From JACKOB01 sp024234575 (lineage in GTDB: Bacteria > Pseudomonadota > Gammaproteobacteria > Pseudomonadales > Oleiphilaceae): a DNA stretch of 64,000 nt. The stretch is from positions 186,001 through 250,000 of the forward strand of contig JBPJFZ010000003.1 of the NCBI GenBank assembly GCA_051208035.1, written 5' to 3'. Shown piece by piece: positions 26,196 to 35,868 of this stretch. The position numbers and the translations under genes were made by a program. The notes below the pieces were generated by a model. It saw nothing but the letters and a program-made list of their open reading frames with translations, had not been told where the DNA came from and ran no database searches. Numbering within the stretch: the stretch's first letter is position 1; every line of letters starts with the position of its first letter.

Positions 26196-26984
26196 TTATT
26201 TCCAGTCTTGTAAACCGTACTTGTGCAGAATTTTCGCCAGTTCACCATTTTTTCGCAGTGTTTCTATACCAGAGCTTAAAATCGCTGCATAACTTTCCGA
26301 CTCTTTAATAGTCGGCGAAAACGCAATGAACGCCCCCTCGGGTGGCTCGACTTCCCCCACAAACTTAATTTTATCCGTGACGCCAAGCGATTTAGCGGTG
26401 TACCAGAAGACCGGGGCGGCATCTATCACAACCGTTAGCCTGCCCACCATCATTTTCTGGATGTTTCGACGCAGTGGCTTATGGCCTGATATCAGCTCGA
26501 CATTTCCTGCCAGCCTTTGTTTTTTAATGTATTGGCCCACTTGCTCGCCATAGTCATAGGCCAGAATTGCACCCAGTTTTTGAGTTTTCAGCGAGTCGAT
26601 ATTCTCGTACTTCCATGGGTTGCTTGTGAGGGTAAACAGACCACTGCCAGAAATATTGCCGATAGGTTCTGACGGAAAGACAAAGTCAGGTGCATCCCCC
26701 TGAAACGCGCCAATGATCGCATTATACTTTCCTTCTCTGGATTGGGCGATCGCGGTATCCCAGGCCAAAAGCTCATATTTGATGGTGTGTCCGTGCCGCC
26801 CCATTACCGTTGTCGCAATCTCCACAGCGTAGCCCGGTAATTCGCTGTTCGGTTCACAGTTGAAAGGGCACCACTCATCCGCCACCAGGGTAATCGTGTC
26901 GGCGCGGGTGATGCCCGTCACCAAAAATAACGACACGAGCGACACCCGGAAATATTTTTTCAGTAGATGAAGTGCCTTGTTCAT
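26196..26984 (-). CDS. Periplasmic solute-binding protein (SBP family 3), orphan
   Basis: 262 residues from the ATG at 26984, which gives a good signal peptide (MNKALHLLKKYFRVSLVSLFL, cleavage near TRA-D). The mature N-terminus ITLVADEWCPFNCEPNSELPGYAVEIATTVM is typical of amino-acid-type family 3 binding proteins. No permease or ATPase gene is adjacent, so it may serve a distant transporter or act as a sensory protein. Longer starts up to 27086 exist but lack a signal-like N-terminus. Confidence 0.85.
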   Translation of the reverse strand: MNKALHLLKKYFRVSLVSLFLVTGITRADTITLVADEWCPFNCEPNSELPGYAVEIATTVMGRHGHTIKYELLAWDTAIAQSREGKYNAIIGAFQGDAPDFVFPSEPIGNISGSGLFTLTSNPWKYENIDSLKTQKLGAILAYDYGEQVGQYIKKQRLAGNVELISGHKPLRRNIQKMMVGRLTVVIDAAPVFWYTAKSLGVTDKIKFVGEVEPPEGAFIAFSPTIKESESYAAILSSGIETLRKNGELAKILHKYGLQDWK

Positions 26985-27295
26985 CAAGTAATGTTTTAGA
27001 TAACCCATAACCTTTTTTATGTCCGAAAAATAACCAATAGAGTTGTGTTCGTTTATTAAACAATAGATTAGCCGAGATATTTGCATAGTGCCTGTTTTTA
27101 AGGCGGCGCATAATAGGTACTAATTAACAGGATGATAACGGCTCTGGTTAGCGTCCCGCTTGAATTATTTTGAATCTGCGTAATGCTTAGGGTGAATGAA
27201 AGAGTGATCAAGCTGCTGTTATGTGTATTTGTATCGGTATCTGTTGAAAAATGTCGTAACCATCTGATTACGATAAACTTTCTGGAGGCTATATC

Positions 27296-27487
27296 ATGTC
27301 GCTGACTACCTCAATAAATGATCTGTGCCCCTACTGCTCTGCGGGTCAGGAATTTATTATTGATGTCACTATGCCCGATCAGGAATATATCGAAGACTGC
27401 GAAGTTTGCTGTCAGCCTATTTTATGCCAGATCACTGTGGCCGATGACGGAGCCGTTAACCTGGAAATACATAGAGAAAATGAGTAG
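27296..27487 (+). CDS. CPXCG-motif cysteine-rich protein
   Basis: 63 residues with CPYC near the start and CEVCCQPI later, the two Cys pairs that define the CPXCG family of small zinc-ribbon-like proteins widespread in Gammaproteobacteria. Function unknown; zinc binding is likely. A strong GGAGG ribosome site precedes the ATG. It stands alone between the solute-binding gene and the chemotaxis receptor. Confidence 0.9.
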   Translation: MSLTTSINDLCPYCSAGQEFIIDVTMPDQEYIEDCEVCCQPILCQITVADDGAVNLEIHRENE

Positions 27488-27743
27488 GGCGCAAGTGGTC
27501 TGGTGTCTATGCCACACCGGCCATCATCAATGAAAACCACTGCTTGCAGGCTAATTTACTGTATATATTAAAGTTGGTATTCATAACGCTATTTGCAAGA
27601 AAATTAGAGGTTAGTGTCTATACTTTACTGTGAGATGGGCTACCTCTTGGCGTTTGCTTGTTTTTCCAACCTTTGAACTTTTGGTTTGGAGAGCACTTGC
27701 TGAGTGATGGCCGGACGAAAGTAATAAAACAAAAAGTGAGCTT
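27488..27743. other. Intergenic region before the chemotaxis receptor
   Basis: A 256-bp AT-rich gap. It probably contains the receptor promoter, but no clear -35/-10 pair, operator or hairpin was identified. Confidence 0.3.
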
Positions 27744-29768
27744 ATGAACTCTTTCTTATATCCCGCTCTGGCATTTATTTCCAAACTGAGTTTCGGCAAA
27801 AAATTTACATTGATCAGCCTGTTATTTTTCATACCGCTTGTGATGTTAAGTTATACGGTGATCATGGACGCGTATGACAACATTGTTGCCACCAAAAACC
27901 AGCGTCAGGGAATTTTGCTGATTTCCGCTGCGCAGGGTGTCGTGCAAGCGGTAGAGCAGTATCGGGATATGAAACTGGTCGATGTCTATCATCATGAAAG
28001 CGATGTTGTCACGGCTACTGAAAACAAACTAAGAGAGGTAGAAAAGTCTTTGTCGGCATTGAAGTCGATTGACTCTAAGCTGCTTAACAACGAAGAAGTA
28101 ATTGAGAAGCTGGCAGATATCGACAAGGAAATCTCCAACGCAAAGTCAGTGGGGGTAACGAACGCATCAACGATGAATGTCACCTTTAATGCGCTTAATC
28201 GTCAGGTTACGGCAGTAAATGAACTGATCAAAATGCTGGTAGAGACCAGTGGCCTGTCCCGTGATGATAATGCCAAAACAAAATCCATGGTCGACTACAT
28301 CACGAGAGATATAAAACCCATGTCTGCGATGCTGGGGCATCTCCGCAGTTTTGGTTCCAGAGCATTGCATCTCAATTTTCTACCGTCAGCGGTAGCCGAC
28401 GAATTCGATACCTTGATCGGGCGTATTTACGAAGCAAGACCAGCATTCGAAAACACCACGATGTTGATGATTCCAAAAGAGCAGACCTCACTTCACACAT
28501 ATGCTTCACAAATCTCCCAGGGGGTGACGAAAACCCTTGATCTGGTTGATGTCGATATTGTTAATGTCACGGCGATGACGCTTAAATGGGACGACTATTT
28601 TCGCCAGGTGACTGCCCTGATTGATATTCAGTATCAGTTGTCCAGTGATTTGCTAAGCGTGGTAGATAGCAGTCTGGCCCAGCGACAAAGTGAAGAAGAA
28701 AGCCGTTTAATGATGATTGCATCGTCGATAGTGGTGGTCATTCTGCTTATTGTTTATCTTTACGCAGCGTTGTACGTGTCATTGCGAACATCGATAAGTA
28801 AGCTGATAGAGGCAACTGATCGACTGGCAAACGGTGATATGACGGTGACGATGACCGTGGCAACATCAGACGAGCTAGGCCATTTGACCGAACAATTTAA
28901 CCGGACCGCCGAGAAAATGCGTGAGTTGATCGGACAGGTCAGTAAAACTTCATTGACAGTATTTGATCAGGTACAGTCCCTTGAAAGCATCGCTGATGAA
29001 ACCGGCCTGGCAATTCGCAAGCAAATGCAGGACACAGAACATACGGCCACGTCGATGAATGAAATGAGTGCAAACTTCCAGGAGGTTGCACAATATTCCA
29101 ACCGTGCAGAAACCGCCGCAAAAGAAGCTGCGAATGTAGCTGACAAGGGCCGGGACAGGGTGAGCCATTCGCTTTCTCGTATTCAACAGTTGGCGGATGA
29201 GGTCAAAACATCTGTTGAAGTGGTAGATCAGCTTGCCAAAGACAGCGCCAACATCAGCAGTGTTCTGGAGCAGATTAAAGGTATCGCCGAACAAACCAAC
29301 TTGCTGGCACTAAATGCTGCCATCGAAGCCGCCCGGGCAGGTGAGCAAGGCAGAGGCTTTGCCGTAGTGGCTGATGAAGTGCGGTCACTGTCTCAGCGCA
29401 CCCACGCGTCAACGGAAGAAATTGAAGAAACCATTGTTAAAATTCAGCGAGGCGTGCAAAACGTTGTTTCGGTTATGAATCGCAGTCATGAAATGGCGGG
29501 GGCAACGGTTTCCGAATCGAAGCAAGTGGCGGAGGCGTTACAGGAAATACAGCTGAAAGTGGAAACAATTGTTGAGATGAACACGCAAATAGCCGGTTCT
29601 GTGCAACAGCAGGCCAGTGTCGCCAATGAGATAGATCGAAATCTGGTAGAAATAAGTCGCGTTGCAGAACAGAATGTCGCCAGTGCCGAGCAATCCTCTG
29701 CCGCAACCCGCAGTATGTCGGGTAATGTTTCCCAAATGCAAAGTCGTTTGAAGGCATTTAAGGTGTAA
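27744..29768 (+). CDS. Methyl-accepting chemotaxis protein
   Basis: 674 residues. A transmembrane helix (about 19-42), a periplasmic helical sensor domain of about 285 residues, a second helix (about 325-349), a HAMP segment (ISKLIEATDRLANGDMTVTM), and the cytoplasmic coiled-coil with the highly conserved hairpin tip EQTNLLALNAAIEAARAGEQ. It senses an unknown ligand and signals to CheA/CheW. No C-terminal CheR-binding pentapeptide is seen. The next gene, a sensor diguanylate cyclase, starts 4 bp after this stop, so the two are co-transcribed and may share a stimulus. Confidence 0.95.
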   Translation: MNSFLYPALAFISKLSFGKKFTLISLLFFIPLVMLSYTVIMDAYDNIVATKNQRQGILLISAAQGVVQAVEQYRDMKLVDVYHHESDVVTATENKLREVEKSLSALKSIDSKLLNNEEVIEKLADIDKEISNAKSVGVTNASTMNVTFNALNRQVTAVNELIKMLVETSGLSRDDNAKTKSMVDYITRDIKPMSAMLGHLRSFGSRALHLNFLPSAVADEFDTLIGRIYEARPAFENTTMLMIPKEQTSLHTYASQISQGVTKTLDLVDVDIVNVTAMTLKWDDYFRQVTALIDIQYQLSSDLLSVVDSSLAQRQSEEESRLMMIASSIVVVILLIVYLYAALYVSLRTSISKLIEATDRLANGDMTVTMTVATSDELGHLTEQFNRTAEKMRELIGQVSKTSLTVFDQVQSLESIADETGLAIRKQMQDTEHTATSMNEMSANFQEVAQYSNRAETAAKEAANVADKGRDRVSHSLSRIQQLADEVKTSVEVVDQLAKDSANISSVLEQIKGIAEQTNLLALNAAIEAARAGEQGRGFAVVADEVRSLSQRTHASTEEIEETIVKIQRGVQNVVSVMNRSHEMAGATVSESKQVAEALQEIQLKVETIVEMNTQIAGSVQQQASVANEIDRNLVEISRVAEQNVASAEQSSAATRSMSGNVSQMQSRLKAFKV

Positions 29769-29772
29769 CAAA

Positions 29773-31743
29773 TTGAACCAGCAAGAGAAACCACCCGACA
29801 GTAGAAAGATTACTCCCATACATCGTCGGGTCAAGGCGAGTATTGTTGCCCTGATATTCTTGCTGACAATCGTGCTGTCAGCAGGGGCGTTTTCTTATCG
29901 ACAGTACGTTTTGTTACAGCATAATCTCATTGAATACAGTGATATACCTGCCGCCAAAGCACGACTGATCAGCAATATACGACGAACAATCGGCTACGGT
30001 CATTTTATTCACAACTTCAAAAACTACGTACTGCGCCAGGACCGCGTTTACCTTGAAAAACTGGCAATAGACCGCAGCGAATTTGAACGCGCCTGTCTGA
30101 GTCTGCGTGAGCTGACAACCGATGCCTCTGAGTTAAAAGATATTCAGGTGTTAATGGATACAGTGGCAGATTATTGGCGCAAGGTAGCAACAGCAGAGGA
30201 AGCGTTTGCGGCGGGAAAGTCAATTTCTGAAATAGATGTACTGGTTAGAATTGATGACCGTGCCGCGGTGGCTTCCCTTGAACGGCTGGATAATCGCGTG
30301 CAAAACAAGCAGTTGGAAGGTGAGATTCGCCTGGACGCTGCTATAAAACTCGGGCAAACGGTGGCGGTAGCTTCAGTGATGCTTGCGGGTCTGATTGTCT
30401 TGATAATCGGGTTCTCTCTGGGTGTTATTCGAAAGCTGTCCCACGAACTGCAGACGTCATTCAATTTGCTGGATGAGGGGCGAAAACTACACGAGGCGAC
30501 CATGCAGAGTACGGCGGACGCGGTTATCGTGATCAGCGCCCGGGGAATTATAGAAAGCTTTAACCATGCGGCGGAAAACATGTTTTTAATGCAGGCATCA
30601 GAAGTGATTGGCAAGAACGTGTGGGTGTTGATGCCTAAGTCAGATCGGCATGATCATCAGCGCTATCTTGAAGCATCTTCCTTGTTCGAACCCAAGGCAA
30701 TCAACAAGGTTCGGGAGCTGCAAGCCTGCCGCCGCGACGGCTCCTGCTTTCCCATTGAGCTTAATGTCGCTCCCTTTCATGTCAACGGCGTCAAGCGTTA
30801 CGTTGGTGTTGTGCGGGATATTACCGAGCGCAAGCAGGCCGAAGAAAAGCTGATAGAAAGTGAAGCCAAGCTCAATGAGGTGGCTTCAATGTCTGGCTCG
30901 GTGTTGTGGACGATGACGGCAGATATGAAGAGTTTGTTATACGTGAGCCCTGCGCTGGAAGAAATTTGGGGGGTAAGTGTTGGGGTTCTTGCCGGTGACC
31001 CTGAAAATTATTTTTCTTTTATTCATCCAGATGACATTGAAGAGGTGAAAGAGACGATCGAACGTGAAAAGCTAAGCGGCTGGCGTATCGACTACCGTGT
31101 TATTCAACCTAATGGTTCTGTTGTTTGGGTGAGTGAAAGAGGAAAGCCCGTGTGCGATGATTCAGGAAACCTGATTCGTCTGGTAGGTGTTGTCACCGAT
31201 ATTTCACAACGTAAACAACTTGAAGAGCGTCTCACAAAAATAGCCACACTGGATCATCTTACCTGTGTTAATAATCGTCATGCCTTGTTTAATATTGGCG
31301 ACAGTGAGATCAGTCGATGCCGAAGACACGGCGGCAGTTTGAGTCTGGTGCTTTTAGATGCCGATCATTTTAAACAAATTAATGATCGTTACGGGCATTT
31401 GGCAGGCGACGAAGTCCTTGTCAGGATTGCTGCAGTCTGTCGCAGTGTAGCGCGCCAGGAAGATGTCGTTGCCCGGTATGGTGGCGAAGAATTTATCTTG
31501 CTGTTGCCGGATACCAGTCTGCAGGATGCCATGCGAGTTGCCGAGAGGTTGCGAGAAAGTATTGCCGCACTTGAAGTGATGAGTGAGGCTGGTCGCATTG
31601 CTGTGACCATAAGCTGTGGCGTGTCTCTTTTTGAAGCACCAATGAAAAGGCTGGCAGATCTGATTGATAGTGCCGACAGGGCACTGTATGCCGCGAAAGC
31701 GAATGGACGTAATCAGACAGTTATCGCATCAGAAGCTCCCTAG
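29773..31743 (+). CDS. Membrane sensor diguanylate cyclase (PAS-PAS-GGDEF)
   Basis: 656 residues from a TTG start, supported by AAGGTG 7 bp upstream. One transmembrane helix (about 21-40), a periplasmic helical domain (about 41-195), a second helix (about 196-217), two PAS domains (about 238-355 with PAC region RYVGVVRDITERK, and about 365-480 with LVGVVTDISQRK), and a GGDEF domain (about 490-650). The active site is intact: DADHFKQINDRYGH and YGGEEF. It should make c-di-GMP in response to an envelope signal. It is coupled to the chemotaxis receptor gene. Confidence 0.93.
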   Translation: MNQQEKPPDSRKITPIHRRVKASIVALIFLLTIVLSAGAFSYRQYVLLQHNLIEYSDIPAAKARLISNIRRTIGYGHFIHNFKNYVLRQDRVYLEKLAIDRSEFERACLSLRELTTDASELKDIQVLMDTVADYWRKVATAEEAFAAGKSISEIDVLVRIDDRAAVASLERLDNRVQNKQLEGEIRLDAAIKLGQTVAVASVMLAGLIVLIIGFSLGVIRKLSHELQTSFNLLDEGRKLHEATMQSTADAVIVISARGIIESFNHAAENMFLMQASEVIGKNVWVLMPKSDRHDHQRYLEASSLFEPKAINKVRELQACRRDGSCFPIELNVAPFHVNGVKRYVGVVRDITERKQAEEKLIESEAKLNEVASMSGSVLWTMTADMKSLLYVSPALEEIWGVSVGVLAGDPENYFSFIHPDDIEEVKETIEREKLSGWRIDYRVIQPNGSVVWVSERGKPVCDDSGNLIRLVGVVTDISQRKQLEERLTKIATLDHLTCVNNRHALFNIGDSEISRCRRHGGSLSLVLLDADHFKQINDRYGHLAGDEVLVRIAAVCRSVARQEDVVARYGGEEFILLLPDTSLQDAMRVAERLRESIAALEVMSEAGRIAVTISCGVSLFEAPMKRLADLIDSADRALYAAKANGRNQTVIASEAP

Positions 31744-31867
31744 GCAGGCTCTTATATGCCACGCAAGGTTAAAATGGAGTTCTGTGCAAGGCTGCCTGTG
31801 GTAAATCATCATCTCTGCGAGTAATCTTAAGTGCTTCACCTTATTAATGAGAGCAAAGGAGAGGCTC

Positions 31868-32845
31868 ATGCGTAATATTCTCGCAATCGATGGTGGTGGC
31901 ATTCGGGGAATTATCCCTGCACTTGTTTTGGCAGAAATCGAAGCTCGCGCCGGTCGGCCTGTGGCGGAAATGTTTGACCTGATCGCCGGTACGTCTACTG
32001 GCGGGATACTCGCTCTGGGTTTTGGGTTGCCTGATAGTCATAAGCAGCCAATGACCGCGCAAGATTTATCTCGGCTTTACGAAACACGGGGTAGCGAAAT
32101 CTTCCCCAGTTCGTTTTGGCGAAAGTTCTCGACGTTAGGTTTCATTACTGATGAAAAATATCCTCACGATGGACTTGAAAAAGTAATGCGGGAGTACTTT
32201 CAAGATGCGAGGTATTGTGATGCAAATACCCGTTTGTTGGTGACCAGTTACGATTTACTGGAACGCCAGCCAGTTTTTTTCAAAAGCTGGCAGGCCAGAT
32301 GGGGTGATGTTTTGATGCGTGATATTGCCCGGGCAACTTCCGCGGCACCGACCTATTTCGAGCCGCTGGGCATGACGGTTCAGGGGCAGGCAATGGCCCT
32401 TATTGACGGTGGCGTTTTTGTAAACAATCCGGCGATGAGCGCATACGTTGAAGCAAAAAGACTGTTTCCTGAAGAGCGTCGGTTTCGCATTCTTTCTTTA
32501 GGAACCGGTGAGTTTACTAACCCCATCAAACTGAAAGACGCAAAAGAATGGGGCAAGGCTGCCTGGATTCAGCCTCTGTTGGATTGTATGTTTGATGGTG
32601 TCAGTGACTCGGTTGATTATCAGCTTCGTCAATTGTTACCAAAAGACTATATTCGTTTGCAGTTGCCGTTAGCGAAAGGTACGCAGTCAATGGACGATAC
32701 GCGGCAGCAAAACATTACTTCGCTAAAAAAACAGGCAGCCAAACTCATACAAGATAATGATGCAGTCATAGAACAAATTGCTAACTGGCGACACAAAGCC
32801 GAGAAACCACTGTTGCCAGATGCGGGTGTTTCAGCAATCGTTTGA
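31868..32845 (+). CDS. Patatin-like phospholipase
   Basis: 325 residues from the ATG at 31868, set by AAAGGAG just upstream and by the motif position. It has the glycine-rich oxyanion motif DGGGIRG, the nucleophile elbow GTSTG (catalytic Ser), and the DGG motif (ALIDGGVFVNNP) with the catalytic Asp. This Ser-Asp dyad cleaves acyl esters of lipids. There is no signal peptide, so it is cytoplasmic. It has the size and motif set of CapV-type effectors, but no cyclic-nucleotide synthase or other defence gene lies next to it, so a housekeeping lipase is more likely. Confidence 0.9.
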   Translation: MRNILAIDGGGIRGIIPALVLAEIEARAGRPVAEMFDLIAGTSTGGILALGFGLPDSHKQPMTAQDLSRLYETRGSEIFPSSFWRKFSTLGFITDEKYPHDGLEKVMREYFQDARYCDANTRLLVTSYDLLERQPVFFKSWQARWGDVLMRDIARATSAAPTYFEPLGMTVQGQAMALIDGGVFVNNPAMSAYVEAKRLFPEERRFRILSLGTGEFTNPIKLKDAKEWGKAAWIQPLLDCMFDGVSDSVDYQLRQLLPKDYIRLQLPLAKGTQSMDDTRQQNITSLKKQAAKLIQDNDAVIEQIANWRHKAEKPLLPDAGVSAIV

Positions 32846-32855
32846 TAAGGCGTTA

Positions 32856-32890
32856 TAAGGGGCTGCCAGCTAATTGTGTTCAGCCCCTTA
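32856..32890. terminator. Hairpin between convergent genes
   Basis: TAAGGGGCTG (32856-32865) and CAGCCCCTTA (32881-32890) form a perfect 10-bp stem with a 15-base loop, placed midway between the stop codons of the patatin gene and the ATP-grasp gene. Likely a bidirectional terminator, though the T-run is poor. Confidence 0.65.
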
Positions 32891-32902
32891 CTGTCTGTGC
32901 CG

Positions 32903-34384
32903 TTATTGTTGCTCAATACGGCGGAGAAACTCTTCCATAATAATGTCGTAGAGACCATCGCCTAGGGCAACGTCTTCGACACCTGCGTCCACGTTAGGGT
33001 TATCGTTTACTTCGATGACCATGACCCGGTCGCCAGACTGCTTCAGGTCAACGCCATACAATCCGTCGCCAATAAGGTTTGCCGCTTTCAGTGCAACTTT
33101 GATCACCTCTTTAGGGGCATCTTCAACCAGCATAGTGGTGAAGTCTCCAGAGGCCACCCTGCCGGATGCGGAGTGCTTGTATATTTGCCAGTGGCCTCGG
33201 GTCATAAAGTACTGACAAGCAAAAATAGGCTTTCTGCCAAGTATACCAATACGCCAGTCATAGTCGGTTTTAACAAATTCTTGCGCGATAATCAGCTTCG
33301 ACTGACTGAACAAAGTCGTTGCATGCTGAATGAGTTCGACTTCATTCTTGGCTTTTACGACACCGCGTGAAAACGCCCCATCCGGTATTTTTAGCACCAC
33401 CGGGTAGCCAAGTGGTTTAACGATTTCGGGCAGATTATTAAGCTGTCTCGCATTGAGAATCAGGCTCGTTGGGGCAGGTACTTTTTTCTTGTTTAATAGT
33501 TCTGCAAGGTACACTTTGTTGGTGCAGCGCATGATAGAACCGGGGTCGTCCATCACTACCAAGCCTTCCAGTTCGGCCTGTTTGGCGAACTGATAGGTCT
33601 CATCGTTAATGGCCGTGGTCTGACGTATAAACAAGGCATCGTATTCGGCCAATCTGACCCAGTCTTGCTGGGTAATGGTTTCTACGTTAATTCCAAAGCG
33701 TCGGCCCGCCTGGCGAAACTTTACCAATGCGCGACGGTTACTGGGTGGCATTTTTTCATCAGGGTTAATCAACACCGCCATATCGTGCTTCAGCTTGGGT
33801 CTGGGTTTGGCCTGACGCCACAGCTTCGAGCTAAAGTTCTGGAAGGCTTCTGCAAACTGGGTTTCTTGCTCACTGGATAACTTGTCTAACGTTACCGGAA
33901 CAACTGATTGCAGCGCCCAGGTGCCATCTTTGTCTGAGGCTTTAGTGAAGGTCGCCTTCGATATCGGACAAGGGAAAAAGTTAAATATAGTGTTACTGAT
34001 ATCATCAAACTCATTGATATCTGTTTGACCAAAGTAAAAAAGAAACTCGAATCGTTCGCTATCTTCGCATTGCAGGCGAGTCACTACCTTTTTTACCGAC
34101 TTGCTGACAGCTTTTCTGTCAAGACCAAAGAGCAGTGGCGTTTGCAGGTCGTTTAAGGTCGATACAGAAGGCAGCACCCGGTGCCCCCGGGCCTCGGCGA
34201 GCAGTGAACAATAATATCCCGTACTTAAATAGGCATAATCCTGACATAAGTTGATTACTAGCGCACGGCTGGCATCGTGGCTGGATGGCCCTGCCAGATA
34301 GTCTTCAGCGGCCACAAGGTGCTCGGTGGGGTAGTAGGGTGCCCAATCGGAAATCTGGTCAACAACAATAACAAGCCTGATCAT
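32903..34384 (-). CDS. RimK-family ATP-grasp ligase with N-terminal RimK-like domain
   Basis: 493 residues. The N-terminal about 200 residues form the domain found in long RimK-like proteins. The C-terminal half is an ATP-grasp ligase: LGYPVVLKIPDGAFSRGVVKA (ATP-binding Lys), IIAQEFVKTDYDWRIGILG, and the Mg-binding VIEVNDNPNVDAGVED. Such enzymes join an amino acid, often Glu, to a carboxyl group of a peptide or protein. Long RimK-like ligases are often found beside peptidase or acetyltransferase genes, as here with the divergent GNAT/C39 fusion, suggesting a peptide-modifying pathway. The substrate is unknown; it is not standard RimK, which is about 300 residues. Confidence 0.9.
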   Translation of the reverse strand: MIRLVIVVDQISDWAPYYPTEHLVAAEDYLAGPSSHDASRALVINLCQDYAYLSTGYYCSLLAEARGHRVLPSVSTLNDLQTPLLFGLDRKAVSKSVKKVVTRLQCEDSERFEFLFYFGQTDINEFDDISNTIFNFFPCPISKATFTKASDKDGTWALQSVVPVTLDKLSSEQETQFAEAFQNFSSKLWRQAKPRPKLKHDMAVLINPDEKMPPSNRRALVKFRQAGRRFGINVETITQQDWVRLAEYDALFIRQTTAINDETYQFAKQAELEGLVVMDDPGSIMRCTNKVYLAELLNKKKVPAPTSLILNARQLNNLPEIVKPLGYPVVLKIPDGAFSRGVVKAKNEVELIQHATTLFSQSKLIIAQEFVKTDYDWRIGILGRKPIFACQYFMTRGHWQIYKHSASGRVASGDFTTMLVEDAPKEVIKVALKAANLIGDGLYGVDLKQSGDRVMVIEVNDNPNVDAGVEDVALGDGLYDIIMEEFLRRIEQQ

Positions 34385-34672
34385 ACATTCTCTTTTAGTT
34401 GATGATTTAGTGGATGAGAGATTCGCTAAGTATCCTTTGACTACTCAAAGGGTGCTTAAGGCTCAGTAACAAGGTGCGGATTGTGTAACCGCAGAAATAA
34501 CTGCTAATAACTGCTAATTGTTATCGAGTTCAATATACTATGGTGTTGCCGGCTTTCTCTCGGCGCTGTATAAAGCAAAACTTCGCTTTGTAGTGAAGTT
34601 TAATAGTAGCTTAAATCTCAGTAATCTGAGAAACAAGCTGTTGTCTAAGTTCTGTAACCGGGTGTCATTATC

Positions 34673-35839
34673 ATGGGGCAATCACGATCCTCTGATCAAG
34701 TAGCTTTATTAAAAAAAGATAGAATAAATACTCGCTTGGCAACCCGAAAGGATGTTGACGCCCTGACAAAACTGGAAGATATCTGTTTTGACGGTGACCG
34801 AATCAGTCGGCGCAGTTTCAAGCATTTTTTGGAAAAAGGGAATTGTTCACTGGTTGTTGCAACTCGCCAGACACCTGTTCCCGGCGAAGCCGAAATAATC
34901 GTAGGCTATGCCTTGACGCTCTATCATCGCGGTACCGAATTGGCCCGGTTGTATTCGCTGGCAGTTTTACCTGATCAGCGGGGCGGGGGGATTGCAAGAA
35001 TTCTAATGCAGGAGAGTGAAAAACTTGCCCGCGAAAAAGGTTGCGTTTCTATTCGCTTAGAAGTGCGTCCCGACAACGTAGCGGCCATTCAGTTTTACGA
35101 AAGCATTGAGTTTCGTTTGTTTGCCAAGCACCTGGATTATTACGAAGACCATGCCGACGCTTTACGTTACGAAAAACGGATTATCAAACGCCACACCAAG
35201 CCTGTAGTCGATGTTCCTTATTATCAACAGACCACAGATTTTACCTGTGGTCCGGCGAGTTTGATGATGGCCATGAAAGCCTTCGACTCCGACGTGGTTA
35301 TGGGGCGTTCGCTTGAGTATCAGCTTTGGCGCGAAGCAACCACCATTCACATGACCTCTGGCCACGGCGGTTGCAGTGCCCAAGGGTTAGCCCTTGCAGC
35401 GGCGAAGCGTGGCTATCGGGTTGAGCTGTATGTCAGTCATCGGGAAGCGTTCTTTCTGGATGGTGTTCGAGACCCGAAAAAGAAGGTTGTGATGCAGGTG
35501 GTACATGATGACTTTATGATTCAGTTGCACGATCATCATGTCACGATCCATTACGAAGAGCTTACCGTCGAAACGCTGGATACAATTTTGCAAAACGGTG
35601 GCGTGCCCATCCTGTTGATCAGTTGTTATCGATTTACCAGAGAAAAAACACCCCATTGGGTCGTGGTAAACCATAATGAGCCATCATTTTTTTATATTCA
35701 TGACCCCGATGATCCGGATGAGTATGAAAAGAACAGTACCGATCAGATGAATATTCCGGTCAGCCGCTCTGCTTTTGAGCGCATCTCTCGCTTTGGCAAA
35801 CAAAAACAAAGAGCGGCGGTGATTATCTACCGCTCTTAA
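34673..35839 (+). CDS. GNAT acetyltransferase fused to C39-like cysteine peptidase
   Basis: 388 residues. An N-terminal GNAT domain (about 15-165) has the acetyl-CoA loop LPDQRGGGIARILM. The C-terminal half (about 175-385) is a papain-like C39-type peptidase: DVPYYQQTTDFTCGPASLMM contains the oxyanion Gln and the catalytic Cys, and HWVVVNH supplies the His, followed by the expected Asp in YIHDPDD. There is no export signal. The pair with the divergent ATP-grasp ligase suggests enzymes that make, trim and acetylate a peptide. The start at 34673 has a weak ribosome site; a slightly later start is possible. Confidence 0.9.
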   Translation: MGQSRSSDQVALLKKDRINTRLATRKDVDALTKLEDICFDGDRISRRSFKHFLEKGNCSLVVATRQTPVPGEAEIIVGYALTLYHRGTELARLYSLAVLPDQRGGGIARILMQESEKLAREKGCVSIRLEVRPDNVAAIQFYESIEFRLFAKHLDYYEDHADALRYEKRIIKRHTKPVVDVPYYQQTTDFTCGPASLMMAMKAFDSDVVMGRSLEYQLWREATTIHMTSGHGGCSAQGLALAAAKRGYRVELYVSHREAFFLDGVRDPKKKVVMQVVHDDFMIQLHDHHVTIHYEELTVETLDTILQNGGVPILLISCYRFTREKTPHWVVVNHNEPSFFYIHDPDDPDEYEKNSTDQMNIPVSRSAFERISRFGKQKQRAAVIIYRS

Positions 35840-35846
35840 CGAGCGG
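35830..35846. terminator. Short hairpin between convergent genes
   Basis: CCGCTC, loop TTAAC, GAGCGG. The loop includes the stop codon of the GNAT/peptidase gene. It may help end transcription between this gene and the convergent hydrolase gene; no T-run. Confidence 0.4.
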
Positions 35847-35868
35847 CAGACGCGGTTTGGAGGGTGAT

